From: Clostridia bacterium
GTDB taxonomy: Bacteria > Bacillota > Clostridia > Christensenellales > Aristaeellaceae
Direction of reading: 5' to 3'
NCBI GenBank assembly: GCA_017481825.1
Contig: JAFUOR010000012.1
Span: 1-34,601 of the forward strand
Length of the DNA: 34,601 bases
Shown: in pieces, positions 10,139-18,561 of the stretch
Numbering within the stretch: position 1 is the first letter of the stretch
How the letters are laid out: every line of letters begins with the position of its first letter
Notes under the pieces: model-generated
What the model was told of the DNA's origin: nothing
Seen by the model: the letters and a program-made list of their open reading frames with translations, nothing else
Database searches by the model: none
Translations under genes and position numbers: made by a program

Positions 10139-12595
10139 TTAATGGTTCTTCAGCGGCTCCAGGTGCCAGATGCTGTCGTTGTACTCGCGGATGGTGCGGT
10201 CAGAGGAGAACACGCCGGACATGGCGGTATTGATGACAGCCATACGGTTCCACTTGTCCTTGTCGGCATAGTCTGCATCGATGCGACGCTGGGCCATGGA
10301 GTAGGAGCCGAAGTCCTTGAGGACGAAGTAGGGGTCAGCCATGTTGCCGTAGTCGCCGATGAGCAGGCTGTGGTACAGATCCTGCAGGGCGCCGGGGGCC
10401 TCGGGCAGCACGGTACCATCGATCATCTGGGTCAGGGCCAGACGCAGCTCGGCGTTGGTCTCGAAGATGGACATAGGGTTGTAGTTGCGCTCGCGGTACA
10501 TATCCAGCACCGTGTCGGAACGCATGCCGAAGATGTAGATGTTGTCCATGCCGACCTGCTGGCTGATCTCCACATTGGCGCCGGCCATGGTGCCGATGGT
10601 CACAGCGCCGTTCATCCTGTACTTCATGTTGCCGGTGCCGCTGGCCTCCTTGGAGGCGGTGGACAACTGCTCGGAAACCTCGGTGGCGGGGATCAGGATC
10701 TGCGCGGAGGACACATCGTAGTTCTCCAGGAACACCACCTGCAGCATCTTGTTGGCGCGGGGATGCTTGGCGATCAGGCGGCTGAGCGCGTTGATGAAGC
10801 GGATGATCTGCTTGGCGCGGTTGTAGCCGGGAGCCGCCTTGGAGCCGAAGATGAAGGTGCGGGGCTGCATGGTGAAGGACGGATCGTTCACGATGCGGTT
10901 GTAGAGCACCAGGCAGTGCAGGGCATTGAGCATCTGACGCTTGTACTCATGCAGACGCTTGGACTGGGCATCAAAGATAAAGGCGGGGTCAACCTCTGCA
11001 CCCTGATGGGCTTTGAGGAAGTTGGACAGGCGCACCTTGTTGTTGTACTTGATCTTGGCGAACTTCTCGCGGAAAGCTGCGTCATCGGCGTAGGGCTTGA
11101 GGTTCTCCAGCAGCTCGGTGTTCTTGATCCAGTCGGTGCCGATGGTCTCGCAGATCAAATCGGTCAGCTCGGGGTTGCAGGCCATCAGCCAGCGGCGATG
11201 GGTGATGCCGTTGGTGATCGCGCTGAACTTTTCAGGCATGACCTGATAGAAATCGTTGAAGGTCTCGGCCTTGAGGATGTCGCCGTGGAGCTGGGAAACG
11301 CCGTTGGTGTTGAAGGTCATGGCTACGCACAGGTTGGCCATGTGGATGTAGCCGTAGGAGATGATGGCCATCTTGCCCACGCGCTCGGCCTGGCCGGGGA
11401 CGTGATTCCACAGGCGGGCGCACAGGCGGCGGTTCATCTCCACCAGGATCTGATAGATGCGGGGCAGCAGAGACCTCACCATGTCCTCAGGCCACTTCTC
11501 GAGGGCCTCAGCCATGATGGTGTGGTTGGTGTAGGCGATGGTCTTGGAGACGATGGCCTGTGCCTCGTCCCAGCCCAGCCCCTCTTCGTCCATCAGCAGG
11601 CGCATCAGCTCGGGGATTGCCAGGCCCGGGTGGGTGTCGTTGACGTGCACGACCACCTTCTCAGGAAGCTTCGACCAGTCGTTGCCGTTGAGCTTCTTGA
11701 AGTCCTTGATCATGTACTGCAGCGTTGCGGAGGTGAAGAAGTACTGCTGCTTCAGGCGGAGCAGTTTGCCTTCATAATGATTGTCCTCGGGGTAGAGGAT
11801 GTTGGAAATGGCCTCAGCCAGCTCCTTCTCCTCGGTGGCCTGCACATACTGGCCGCGGCCAAAGGAACCCAGATCCATACGCTTGGGGGAGCGAGCGCTC
11901 CACAGGCGCAGGCTGTTGACGGTGGCGGTGTCATAACCCACCAGAGGCATGTCGTAGGGCACGGCCTCAACGGTATTGTAGCCCACGTGCTTGAAGGTCA
12001 TGCGGCCGTTCTCCTCGACCATGTCTACATGGCCGTTGAAGTGCACCTCGCAGGCGTCCTCCATCACGGGCATTTCCCACACGTTGCCGTTGCCCAGCCA
12101 GTAGTCGGGCAGCTCAACCTGCTGGCCATCGATGATCTTCTGGCGGAACAGGCCGTACTCATAGCGGATGGAACAGCCCATGCTGGGCAGATCCAGGGAA
12201 GCCAGGGAGTCCATGAAGCAGGCAGCCAGACGGCCCAGACCGCCATTGCCCAGAGCCGGTTCGGGCTCTTCGCGCAGCACCGCATCCACATCGATGTTCA
12301 GTTCATCAAGGGCAGCCTTGTAGTCCGCCGTGGACACCAGATTGAGAATGTTGGTATACAGGCTTCGGCCCATCAGGAATTCCACGGAGAGATAGTACAG
12401 GCGCTTGTTGTTATTAGTCTTGCGCTCCTCGCGGGAGATCATCCACTTCTGCATGATCTGATCGCGGACGGTGGAGGCCAGAGCGCGGTAGATCTGCGCG
12501 TTGGACGCCTCCTCAATGGTGCGGCCATTGTAGCGCTGCAGCTTACCGATAATCGAGGCCTTGATGGACTCCTTATCGAACTTGGTCGTAGGCAT
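10139..12595 (-). CDS. glgP: Glycogen/maltodextrin phosphorylase, GT35 family
   Basis: Phosphorolyses alpha-1,4-glucans to glucose-1-phosphate with a pyridoxal phosphate cofactor in the cytoplasm. The 818-residue length is standard for bacterial enzymes. The cofactor-binding Lys lies in the signature EASGTGNMKYRMNGA near residue 660, and the N-terminal EPEPALGNGGLGRLAAC and HVNDTHPGLAIPEL motifs are intact. The ATG at 12595 follows AAGGAGG by eight bases. It is the first gene after a near-consensus promoter whose start site sits on a palindrome, and is followed by the GH13 gene after tandem hairpins. Specificity for glycogen or maltodextrin is not decided by the sequence seen. No glycogen synthesis genes are in the window. 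Confidence 0.96.
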   Translation of the reverse strand: MPTTKFDKESIKASIIGKLQRYNGRTIEEASNAQIYRALASTVRDQIMQKWMISREERKTNNNKRLYYLSVEFLMGRSLYTNILNLVSTADYKAALDELNIDVDAVLREEPEPALGNGGLGRLAACFMDSLASLDLPSMGCSIRYEYGLFRQKIIDGQQVELPDYWLGNGNVWEMPVMEDACEVHFNGHVDMVEENGRMTFKHVGYNTVEAVPYDMPLVGYDTATVNSLRLWSARSPKRMDLGSFGRGQYVQATEEKELAEAISNILYPEDNHYEGKLLRLKQQYFFTSATLQYMIKDFKKLNGNDWSKLPEKVVVHVNDTHPGLAIPELMRLLMDEEGLGWDEAQAIVSKTIAYTNHTIMAEALEKWPEDMVRSLLPRIYQILVEMNRRLCARLWNHVPGQAERVGKMAIISYGYIHMANLCVAMTFNTNGVSQLHGDILKAETFNDFYQVMPEKFSAITNGITHRRWLMACNPELTDLICETIGTDWIKNTELLENLKPYADDAAFREKFAKIKYNNKVRLSNFLKAHQGAEVDPAFIFDAQSKRLHEYKRQMLNALHCLVLYNRIVNDPSFTMQPRTFIFGSKAAPGYNRAKQIIRFINALSRLIAKHPRANKMLQVVFLENYDVSSAQILIPATEVSEQLSTASKEASGTGNMKYRMNGAVTIGTMAGANVEISQQVGMDNIYIFGMRSDTVLDMYRERNYNPMSIFETNAELRLALTQMIDGTVLPEAPGALQDLYHSLLIGDYGNMADPYFVLKDFGSYSMAQRRIDADYADKDKWNRMAVINTAMSGVFSSDRTIREYNDSIWHLEPLKNH

Positions 12596-12675
12596 GGGTC
12601 ATCCTCCTTGTGTGCTTGAAAAAAGCTTGCGTATCTATGGGTGAGCGCTATCCGAAAACGGGTAGGCGGAATAGA

Positions 12676-12690
12676 CGTTGGTCACCAACG
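12676..12690. promoter_or_regulatory. Palindrome at the glgP transcription start (operator candidate)
   Basis: CGTTGGT-C-ACCAACG is a perfect 7-bp inverted repeat with a one-base centre. It begins at about +1 of the transcript from the promoter at 12698-12726, where a bound repressor would block initiation; as RNA it could only form a weak hairpin because of its tiny loop. The binding protein is unknown. Confidence 0.5.
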
Positions 12691-12697
12691 GTTCAAT

Positions 12698-12726
12698 ATT
12701 ATACACGATAATTGAAAAATTGACAA
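12698..12726 (-). promoter_or_regulatory. Sigma-A promoter of glgP
   Basis: TTGTCA (12726-12721) and TATAAT (12703-12698) on the minus strand with a 17-base AT-rich spacer. The leader to the glgP ATG is about 95 bases. The adjoining stretch 12737-12937, between this promoter and the rmuC stop, is GC-rich, holds no supported gene, and shows no clear terminator for rmuC. Confidence 0.85.
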
Positions 12727-12937
12727 GGGGGGAGGGGCATTTGGAATGCGGCTTTCGTCCCTTCAACGCCTACGTGTGCGCAACTCCAACCGCAGGCAGT
12801 CAACTCCATCGCGAGGAGAGCGCCGAGAGGGCGTCGGGCGGAGCGGCTCCTCAGTGGGGCGTTCGCCGTAGGTGAAAGCGAAGGACGATGTTGAGTGGCG
12901 ACTCTCCGCAGGGCGCAGGAGCAGACCACTTGCCGGG

Positions 12938-14257
12938 TCAGTCGTCCTCGGGGAGGAGCGGTTTGTCCAATCCGGCACTTTCCACCGCGCCCAGATGACG
13001 CTGGATGGTGCGCGTTTTGGCAAAGGCGGAATCGATGGATTCGCTGGCCTGGCGCAGCCGTTGCTGGGTCTTTTCCAGCACGGTGGAGAAGGCGCCGAAG
13101 TCCGCCTTCACGGTGCCAAGGAGCTTCCACACCTCGCTGGAGCGCTTCTCAATCGCCAGTGTCCGGAAGCCCATCTGCAGGGCGTTGAGGAGGGCGGAGA
13201 AGGTTCCGGGGCCTGCGATGACCACTCGCTGATCCCGCTGAATGGCATCCACCACCCCTACCTGCTGCACGATCTCGGCGTAGAGGCCCTCCACGGGCAG
13301 GAACATGACGGCGAAATCGGTGGTGTGGGGCGGCGCGATGTACTTACTGGAGATGCGCTTCGCCTCCTGCTTGATGCGGTCAACCAGCGCCTTGCGGGCA
13401 GCCTCCACCGCAGTGGGATTGCCCTGCTGGCTGGCCTCGGTGAGGCGGGCGTAATCCTCCATGGGGAATTTGCTGTCGATGGGCAGATAGAGGGTGTCGG
13501 CGTCCTTACCGGGGAGGCGCACGGCGAATTCCACCCGCTCCAGGCTGCCGGGGATGACGGCGACGTTTTCATCATACTGCTCCGCCGTCAGTACGGAGGA
13601 GAGCAGATTGCCCAGCTGCATCTCACCCCAGATGCCGCGGGTCTTAACGTTGGTCAGCACGCGCTTGAGATCGCCTACGCCGGTGGCCAGGGTCTGCATT
13701 TCTCCAAGGCCCTTATAGACCTGCTCGAGTCGCTGGGAAACCAGCGCGAAGGACTCGTTGAGCCGCTTGTCCAGCGATTGGGTGAGGCGTTCGTCCATCG
13801 TGCGGCGCATCTCGTTGAGCTGGCGGGTGTTCTCCTGGCGCAGGCCGTCAATGCCGTTGCTGGTGGCCTGACGTACCTGCTCCATGCGTGCGTCCAGCTG
13901 GGTGAGGGTATCGTTCATGCCCGCAGACATGTGGCCGATGCGTTCCTCCTGATTGCGGGTGGTCAGCAGAATCTGACGCTGCATACTCTCCAGCATGGCG
14001 GTCTGGCTCTGGCTCATTTGCGCCATGGTAGAGGTCAGTCGGTCACCGGTTTGCATCAGCTCGTTGGCGCTCTCGTCACGCTGCTGGGCCAGCTCATCGA
14101 AGAGGTCATAGCCCAGCTGCTGCAAGAAGTCGGACATACGGCGGTTCTGCTGATCCTGCGTGTCGGTGAGCTGGCGCTGACGCATCAGCAGCACAGACAG
14201 CATGATCACCACAGCCAGCAGCAGCGCGATGGCAATGAGAAGCAAGTAATCCATCAT
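12938..14257 (-). CDS. rmuC: RmuC-family protein (DNA recombination limiting protein)
   Basis: The 439-residue product starts with a hydrophobic membrane anchor (~4-25), continues with a long Gln/Glu/Arg-rich coiled-coil region (~30-190) and ends with the RmuC nuclease-like domain (~200-420). KTRGIWGEMQLGNLL and YLPIDSKFPMEDY are family signatures, followed by AVMFLPVEGLYAE. In E. coli, RmuC limits inversion at short inverted repeats; the exact biochemical activity is not established. ATG 14257 follows CAGGAGAG; the earlier frame opening at 14302 overlaps the recR terminator. It lies downstream of ybaB-recR, consistent with a recombination-related neighbourhood, though a terminator separates it from recR. 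Confidence 0.92.
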   Translation of the reverse strand: MMDYLLLIAIALLLAVVIMLSVLLMRQRQLTDTQDQQNRRMSDFLQQLGYDLFDELAQQRDESANELMQTGDRLTSTMAQMSQSQTAMLESMQRQILLTTRNQEERIGHMSAGMNDTLTQLDARMEQVRQATSNGIDGLRQENTRQLNEMRRTMDERLTQSLDKRLNESFALVSQRLEQVYKGLGEMQTLATGVGDLKRVLTNVKTRGIWGEMQLGNLLSSVLTAEQYDENVAVIPGSLERVEFAVRLPGKDADTLYLPIDSKFPMEDYARLTEASQQGNPTAVEAARKALVDRIKQEAKRISSKYIAPPHTTDFAVMFLPVEGLYAEIVQQVGVVDAIQRDQRVVIAGPGTFSALLNALQMGFRTLAIEKRSSEVWKLLGTVKADFGAFSTVLEKTQQRLRQASESIDSAFAKTRTIQRHLGAVESAGLDKPLLPEDD

Positions 14258-14270
14258 GATCTCTCCTGTG

Positions 14271-14299
14271 AAAAAAGCACACCCGGGGTCAGGTGTGCT
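14271..14299 (-). terminator. Terminator of recR
   Basis: AGCACACC and GGTGTGCT form an 8-bp stem (14276-14283 with 14292-14299), followed on the minus strand by TTTTT. It lies a few bases after the recR stop and just before the rmuC ribosome site. Confidence 0.85.
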
Positions 14300-14305
14300 C
14301 ATTGG

Positions 14306-14905
14306 TTACAGTTCCCTGCGGCCCTCCATGGCTTTGGAGAGGGTTACCTCGTCCGCATACTCCAGGTCGCTGCCGACGGGGACGCCGTGGGCAATGCGCG
14401 TGCACCTGACGCCCATGGGCTTGAGGATGCGCGCAATGTAGGTTGCAGTGGCCTCGCCCTCAATGTCGGGATTGGTGGCAAGAATGACCTCGCTGACCTC
14501 CTCCGTTCCCAAACGGACGATGAGCTCCTTGATGCGGATGTCATCCGGGCCTACGCCATCCATGGGACTGAGCGTGCCGTGCAGAACATGGTACAGGCCG
14601 TGGTAATCGTGCATGCGCTCCATGGCAGCCACGTCGCGGGGATCGCGCACGACACAGATCTGCCCGTTGTGACGCTCGGCATTCTCACATACGCCGCACT
14701 TCTCGCCTGCGGAGAAATTGCCGCACTGCTCGCAGTAGCGGATGGCTTTGCGCCCCTGCCACAGCGCTGCAGCGAGGGCGTGTACCTCCTCCAGCGGGAG
14801 GCCGACGATGTGGTAAGCCAAACGCTGCGCCGTCTTCTGACCAATGCCGGGTAGGCGTGCCAGCTCCGATACCATGCGCTGGATGGGTTCAATCTGTCCT
14901 GCCAT
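14306..14905 (-). CDS. recR: Recombination mediator protein RecR
   Basis: RecR forms a ring-like clamp and works with RecO and RecF to load RecA at gaps. The 199-residue length is standard. The helix-hairpin-helix (LPGIGQKTAQRLA, ~18-30), a four-Cys zinc finger (Cys58, 61, 70, 73) and a Toprim domain (~80-175) follow in the usual order. Its ATG overlaps the stop of ybaB by one base (TGATG), so translation is coupled. The ybaB-recR order is conserved across bacteria, but here dnaX, the usual upstream partner, is replaced by a repeat-containing protein. Confidence 0.97.
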   Translation of the reverse strand: MAGQIEPIQRMVSELARLPGIGQKTAQRLAYHIVGLPLEEVHALAAALWQGRKAIRYCEQCGNFSAGEKCGVCENAERHNGQICVVRDPRDVAAMERMHDYHGLYHVLHGTLSPMDGVGPDDIRIKELIVRLGTEEVSEVILATNPDIEGEATATYIARILKPMGVRCTRIAHGVPVGSDLEYADEVTLSKAMEGRREL

Positions 14906-15252
14906 CAGAACATGCCGCCCATGCCGCCCATACCGGGAGCCATCTTGTTCATGGTCGCTTCGCGGGTTTCCTCACCCTTGCGAAGGGCCTCGTTCACGGC
15001 GGCCATCACCAGATCCTGCAGCATCTCCACATCATCGGGGTCAACCACCTTGGGGTCGATGGTGATGGACAGCAGCTCGCGCTTGCCGCTCACCCTGACG
15101 GACACCACGCCGCCGCCGGAAGCCGCTTCGTACTCCGCAGCGTCCAGCTTCTCCTGGGCCTCGGTCATCATCTGCTGCATCTTCTGGGCCTGGCGCATGA
15201 GCTGCTGCATGTTGGCGCCGCCGCCGAAACCACCGAAATTCTGTCTTGCCAT
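14905..15252 (-). CDS. YbaB/EbfC-family nucleoid-associated protein
   Basis: A 115-residue small dimeric DNA-binding protein. The N-terminus is Gly/Phe/Asn-rich, then a Met/Gln-rich helix (MQQLMRQAQKMQQMM, ~15-29), the conserved VSGKRELLSITIDP strand pair (~54-67), and a C-terminal Gly-Met-rich tail ending in MGGMGGMF. The length and the position directly before recR are typical of the family. A strong AGGAGG site precedes the ATG. The precise DNA preference is unknown in most bacteria. It is co-transcribed with the upstream repeat protein (30-base gap). Confidence 0.95.
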   Translation of the reverse strand: MARQNFGGFGGGANMQQLMRQAQKMQQMMTEAQEKLDAAEYEAASGGGVVSVRVSGKRELLSITIDPKVVDPDDVEMLQDLVMAAVNEALRKGEETREATMNKMAPGMGGMGGMF

Positions 15253-15282
15253 GGAAAATTCCTCCTCGTATATGATGCTTGT

Positions 15283-16023
15283 TTATTCGTAGATCACCTG
15301 TGTGATATCCAAATCGCCTGCAACGGTTGTGGCGCGCACTTTTGCTGCGCCCTCAACGATGGATACACCGCTGGTACGGATGCGGCCGGAAACGCTGCGG
15401 AGCACCGCGTCGCATGCGTCAATGGGCGCTTCAATGCGGATGTCGCCGGAGACCGAATTGGCGCTGATCTCCTCAAAGGGCTCGGTCAGGGAGAGCGTGA
15501 CGCCGCCGGTGACCGTGTTCGCGCTGCCGCTGCGCAGGCTTGTGGCAGCAGCCAGAACGCTGCCGGAGGTGGAGCTCAGGCTGCACCGCTCCGCCGTAAG
15601 GCCCGTGATCTTGATATCTCCTGTGACGGAACGAATGCTTGCGGCAATGAAGGATACATCGGAAGCCATCAGCATGCCGGAAACTGTCTCCATCGCCAGG
15701 TCTGCGCCATTCACGCCGCGGATGTTCATCCAGCCGGAGACCGTCCGGGCCTCAATGCTGCCCTTCCAGCTGCGGGGGATGCGCAGCGTTACCTGCATCC
15801 AACTGGTGGAAACGGGGTTCTTGGCCAGCGAAGCGGCGGGCTGCTCAACCAGCAGCTGATCGGCAGTGCACTGAACGCGCAGGTTGGTCACATCACGCTC
15901 GTCGCCGGAGACCATGACGTGAATATCGTCAATGTCATCCATGTAGACCTCCAGCACAGCGCCGATCAGACGCGCGGCGATGCTGGTGACAGGGAGAGCC
16001 TGAACAAATTCGTTGCGATTCAT
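15283..16023 (-). CDS. DUF4097-like beta-solenoid protein with a ~19-residue (T/S)VSG repeat
   Basis: A 246-residue protein of unknown function. After an N-terminal region of mixed character, eight copies of a [T/S]-[V/T]-[S/T/A]-G turn followed by a short beta strand occur with glycines near residues 97, 116, 135, 154, 173, 193, 213 and 236, a spacing of 19-23. This resembles the DUF4097/putative adhesin beta-helix fold. There is no signal peptide or membrane segment, so it should be cytoplasmic. ATG 16023 is chosen because GGAGG lies seven bases upstream; a GTG two codons earlier is too close to that site. It has its own promoter and heads the ybaB-recR operon. No catalytic residues are evident. 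Confidence 0.82.
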   Translation of the reverse strand: MNRNEFVQALPVTSIAARLIGAVLEVYMDDIDDIHVMVSGDERDVTNLRVQCTADQLLVEQPAASLAKNPVSTSWMQVTLRIPRSWKGSIEARTVSGWMNIRGVNGADLAMETVSGMLMASDVSFIAASIRSVTGDIKITGLTAERCSLSSTSGSVLAAATSLRSGSANTVTGGVTLSLTEPFEEISANSVSGDIRIEAPIDACDAVLRSVSGRIRTSGVSIVEGAAKVRATTVAGDLDITQVIYE

Positions 16024-16044
16024 ATGCACACCTCCATAAATACC

Positions 16045-16073
16045 ATGATAACACGTTTTGCAGGGTGTGACAA
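16045..16073 (-). promoter_or_regulatory. Sigma-A promoter of the solenoid-ybaB-recR operon
   Basis: On the minus strand TTGTCA (16073-16068) and TATCAT (16050-16045) have a 17-base spacer, in the gap just after the parC stop. The leader is only about 15 bases. Confidence 0.75.
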
Positions 16074-16080
16074 GGGAAAC

Positions 16081-18558
16081 TTACTCTGCCGCGCTGTCCA
16101 CGGCCACCATGCCTGTTACCACATCATCGAGGATGGCGATGACGTAGGGGTTGCCGCGATCCTGCTTGCCCTGCAGGAGAATCGCATCCTTCTGCAAGCG
16201 GGCGGCAGGGCTCTGGCTTTGAGTGACGATCAGGTCACAGGGGCCCTTCTCACACTTTACAATGCCTGCCAGATATTTGCCGTTGGAGCCATTCTTGTTG
16301 AAGTAGAAGGATTTGACGCCCTTGCCGTTGCGATTCTGCTTTTCAAAGTCCACCGCCAGCAGGCGCTTGGCGTAGCCGCGCTCGGACATGAGCACCATCT
16401 GCTCCGTATCGCCAATCTGTCCTGCCCAGATGACCTCGTCCTTGTCATCTACCTGCATGCACTTTACGCCGGCTGATACGCGGCCCTGGGTGGGCACCGT
16501 ATCCAGAGCAAAGCGGATGCACATGCCGCCGCGGCTGAGCATGAGGATGTCGTCGCGGGTGGCGGCGGGCATGACGGCGAGCAGCTGATCGTTCTTCTTG
16601 ATGTTCACGGCGGCAAATTTCTTGCTGCGCACGTCATAATCCACGGCGGCGCTGCGCTTGATAACGCCCTGTTTGGTTACGAACAGGAAGTCCGGCATGT
16701 GGCCGATATCAGCCATGCGCAGGCAGGAGATCCACAGCGCCTTTTCGCCGTCCTCCAGCCCTGCCAGTACGCCGGAGAGCAGTTGGCCGCGATCCTTGGG
16801 CTTGCACTCGTTGAGGTTGTTCACGCTCAGGGGATAGCAGTTGCCATGGTCGGTGAAGATGAGCAGTGTCTCGTCCGTGCGGGACATGAACAGGAATTCT
16901 GCGCTGTCTGCTTCATTGTCCTCCCGGGCAGGCAGGGGATTCTTGCGATATACGTCAGGCTTCATGCGCTTGAGGAAGCCCGCGCGGGTAAAGGCTACGA
17001 TGACCTCTTCGGGGGCGATGACCTCCTTGAAGGCTTCGGCAGGCGTTTCTTCCGCAGTCTCAATGGTCGTGCGGCGCTCGTCGGCGTATTCGTCGGCAAT
17101 CTCCTGTAATTCCTTCTTGATGACAGTCATCAGCTTGCGTTCGCTGCCGAGGATGCCCTCCAGCTTGTCAATCAGCTTGAGGATATCCTCGTATTCTTTG
17201 CGGAGCGCCACGATTTCCAGGTTTGTCAGGCGCTGCAGACGCATATCGAGGATGGCCTGAGCCTGCACGTCCGTCAGCTCAAAGCGGGCCATCAGCTTCT
17301 CCTTGGCCTCCTTGGGGTTCTTGGAGGAACGAATCAGCGCGATGACCTCGTCCAGATTGTCCACGGCGATCATCAGGCCCTGCAAAATGTGAGCGCGGGC
17401 GCGGGCATGCTTCAGGTCGTACTCCGTGCGGCGGGTGACTACATCCTTCTGGTGGCGGATGAAGTGACCGATCATGGTTTTGAGGCCCATCTGCACGGGC
17501 TTGCCCTCGGCGATGGCGACCATGTTCACGCCGAAGGTCACCTGCAGGTCGGAATACTTGTAAAGGTAATTCAGCACCTTCTGCGCATCGGCGTCCTTTT
17601 TCAGCTCGATCACCGCACGCATGCCGTTGCGGTCGGATTCGTCGCGGATATCGTAGATGCAGCCCAGCTGGGCCTTCTTCTCCTCGGAGAGTTTGAGGAT
17701 CTTCTCCAGCATCGCGGCCTTGTTGACTGCGTAGGGAATCTCGGTGATCACCAGGAGCGTGCGTCCGGCGCTGCCGTCCTCCATATGCACGCGTGCACGC
17801 ACGGAGAGCTTGCTGCGGCCGGTTTCGTAGCCCTTGCGGATTTCTTCGTTCTTCACCAGCACGCCGCCGGTGGGGAAGTCCGGGCCGGGGATGATCTCCA
17901 TCAGCTCGTCCAGCGCGATGTTCGGCTTTTCGATCTGCGCGATGACGGCCCGGATGGCTTCGCCAAGATTATGGGGCGGGATATTTGTTGCAAGGCCGAC
18001 GGCGATGCCCGTGGCGCCGTTCACCAGCAGGTTCGGGAAACGGGCGGGCAGCATGTCCGGCTCTTTGAGGGTATCGTCGAAGTTCAGACGGAAGGGCACG
18101 GTGTCCTTCTCGATATCGCGGAGCATCAGCATGGCCAGGGGCGCCATACGGGCCTCGGTGTATCGCATGGCAGCGGCGCTGTCGCCGTCGATGGAGCCAA
18201 AGTTGCCGTGGCCATCCACCATCGGGCCGCGCATGGAGAAATCCTGCGCCATGCGCACCAGCGCGTCGTAGACGGAGGTATCGCCGTGGGGGTGATATTT
18301 ACCCAGGCAATCGCCAACGATACGGGCGCACTTGCGGTGGGGCTTGTCCGGCGTGGTGCCCAGCTCCATCATGGTGTAAAGGATGCGGCGCTGCACAGGT
18401 TTGAGGCCGTCTTCCACGCGGGGGAGGGCGCGCTCCAGGATGACGTGCTCGGCGTAGGGGATCATCGACTGATGCATCACGTCTTCAACGGAGGTCTGCA
18501 AGATGCGCGACGGGTCATCCTTGGGGATGGGCCGCTGATCGCTGGTCTTCTTCGCCAT
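16081..18558 (-). CDS. parC: Type IIA topoisomerase subunit A, ParC-like
   Basis: The DNA breaking and rejoining subunit, 825 residues. The catalytic Tyr is Tyr133 in AAMRYTEAR and the breakage region is fully conserved ([23 protein letters not shown]). After the coiled-coil gate (LQRLTNLEI) comes a six-bladed C-terminal domain. At the point where gyrase carries its GyrA box (QRRGGKG type, after YLK-like residues) this protein reads [11 protein letters not shown], so the box essential for gyrase wrapping is missing; hence ParC-like (topoisomerase IV) rather than GyrA. The quinolone-site residue equivalent to E. coli GyrA Ser83 is Thr94, with Asp98 kept at the Asp87 position. The start is four bases after the parE stop with AAGGAGG inside the end of parE, so the pair is coupled. 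Confidence 0.9.
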   Translation of the reverse strand: MAKKTSDQRPIPKDDPSRILQTSVEDVMHQSMIPYAEHVILERALPRVEDGLKPVQRRILYTMMELGTTPDKPHRKCARIVGDCLGKYHPHGDTSVYDALVRMAQDFSMRGPMVDGHGNFGSIDGDSAAAMRYTEARMAPLAMLMLRDIEKDTVPFRLNFDDTLKEPDMLPARFPNLLVNGATGIAVGLATNIPPHNLGEAIRAVIAQIEKPNIALDELMEIIPGPDFPTGGVLVKNEEIRKGYETGRSKLSVRARVHMEDGSAGRTLLVITEIPYAVNKAAMLEKILKLSEEKKAQLGCIYDIRDESDRNGMRAVIELKKDADAQKVLNYLYKYSDLQVTFGVNMVAIAEGKPVQMGLKTMIGHFIRHQKDVVTRRTEYDLKHARARAHILQGLMIAVDNLDEVIALIRSSKNPKEAKEKLMARFELTDVQAQAILDMRLQRLTNLEIVALRKEYEDILKLIDKLEGILGSERKLMTVIKKELQEIADEYADERRTTIETAEETPAEAFKEVIAPEEVIVAFTRAGFLKRMKPDVYRKNPLPAREDNEADSAEFLFMSRTDETLLIFTDHGNCYPLSVNNLNECKPKDRGQLLSGVLAGLEDGEKALWISCLRMADIGHMPDFLFVTKQGVIKRSAAVDYDVRSKKFAAVNIKKNDQLLAVMPAATRDDILMLSRGGMCIRFALDTVPTQGRVSAGVKCMQVDDKDEVIWAGQIGDTEQMVLMSERGYAKRLLAVDFEKQNRNGKGVKSFYFNKNGSNGKYLAGIVKCEKGPCDLIVTQSQSPAARLQKDAILLQGKQDRGNPYVIAILDDVVTGMVAVDSAAE

Positions 18559-18561
18559 TTC

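Noticed and set aside
7950..12619. Plus-strand open frames of 724 and 832 codons opposite the GH13 and glgP genes
   Set aside because: They are antisense shadows of conserved enzymes and lack family resemblance and ribosome sites.
16081..18558. Calling the subunit gyrA
   Set aside because: The GyrA box is missing at the expected position, so ParC-like is the better description.
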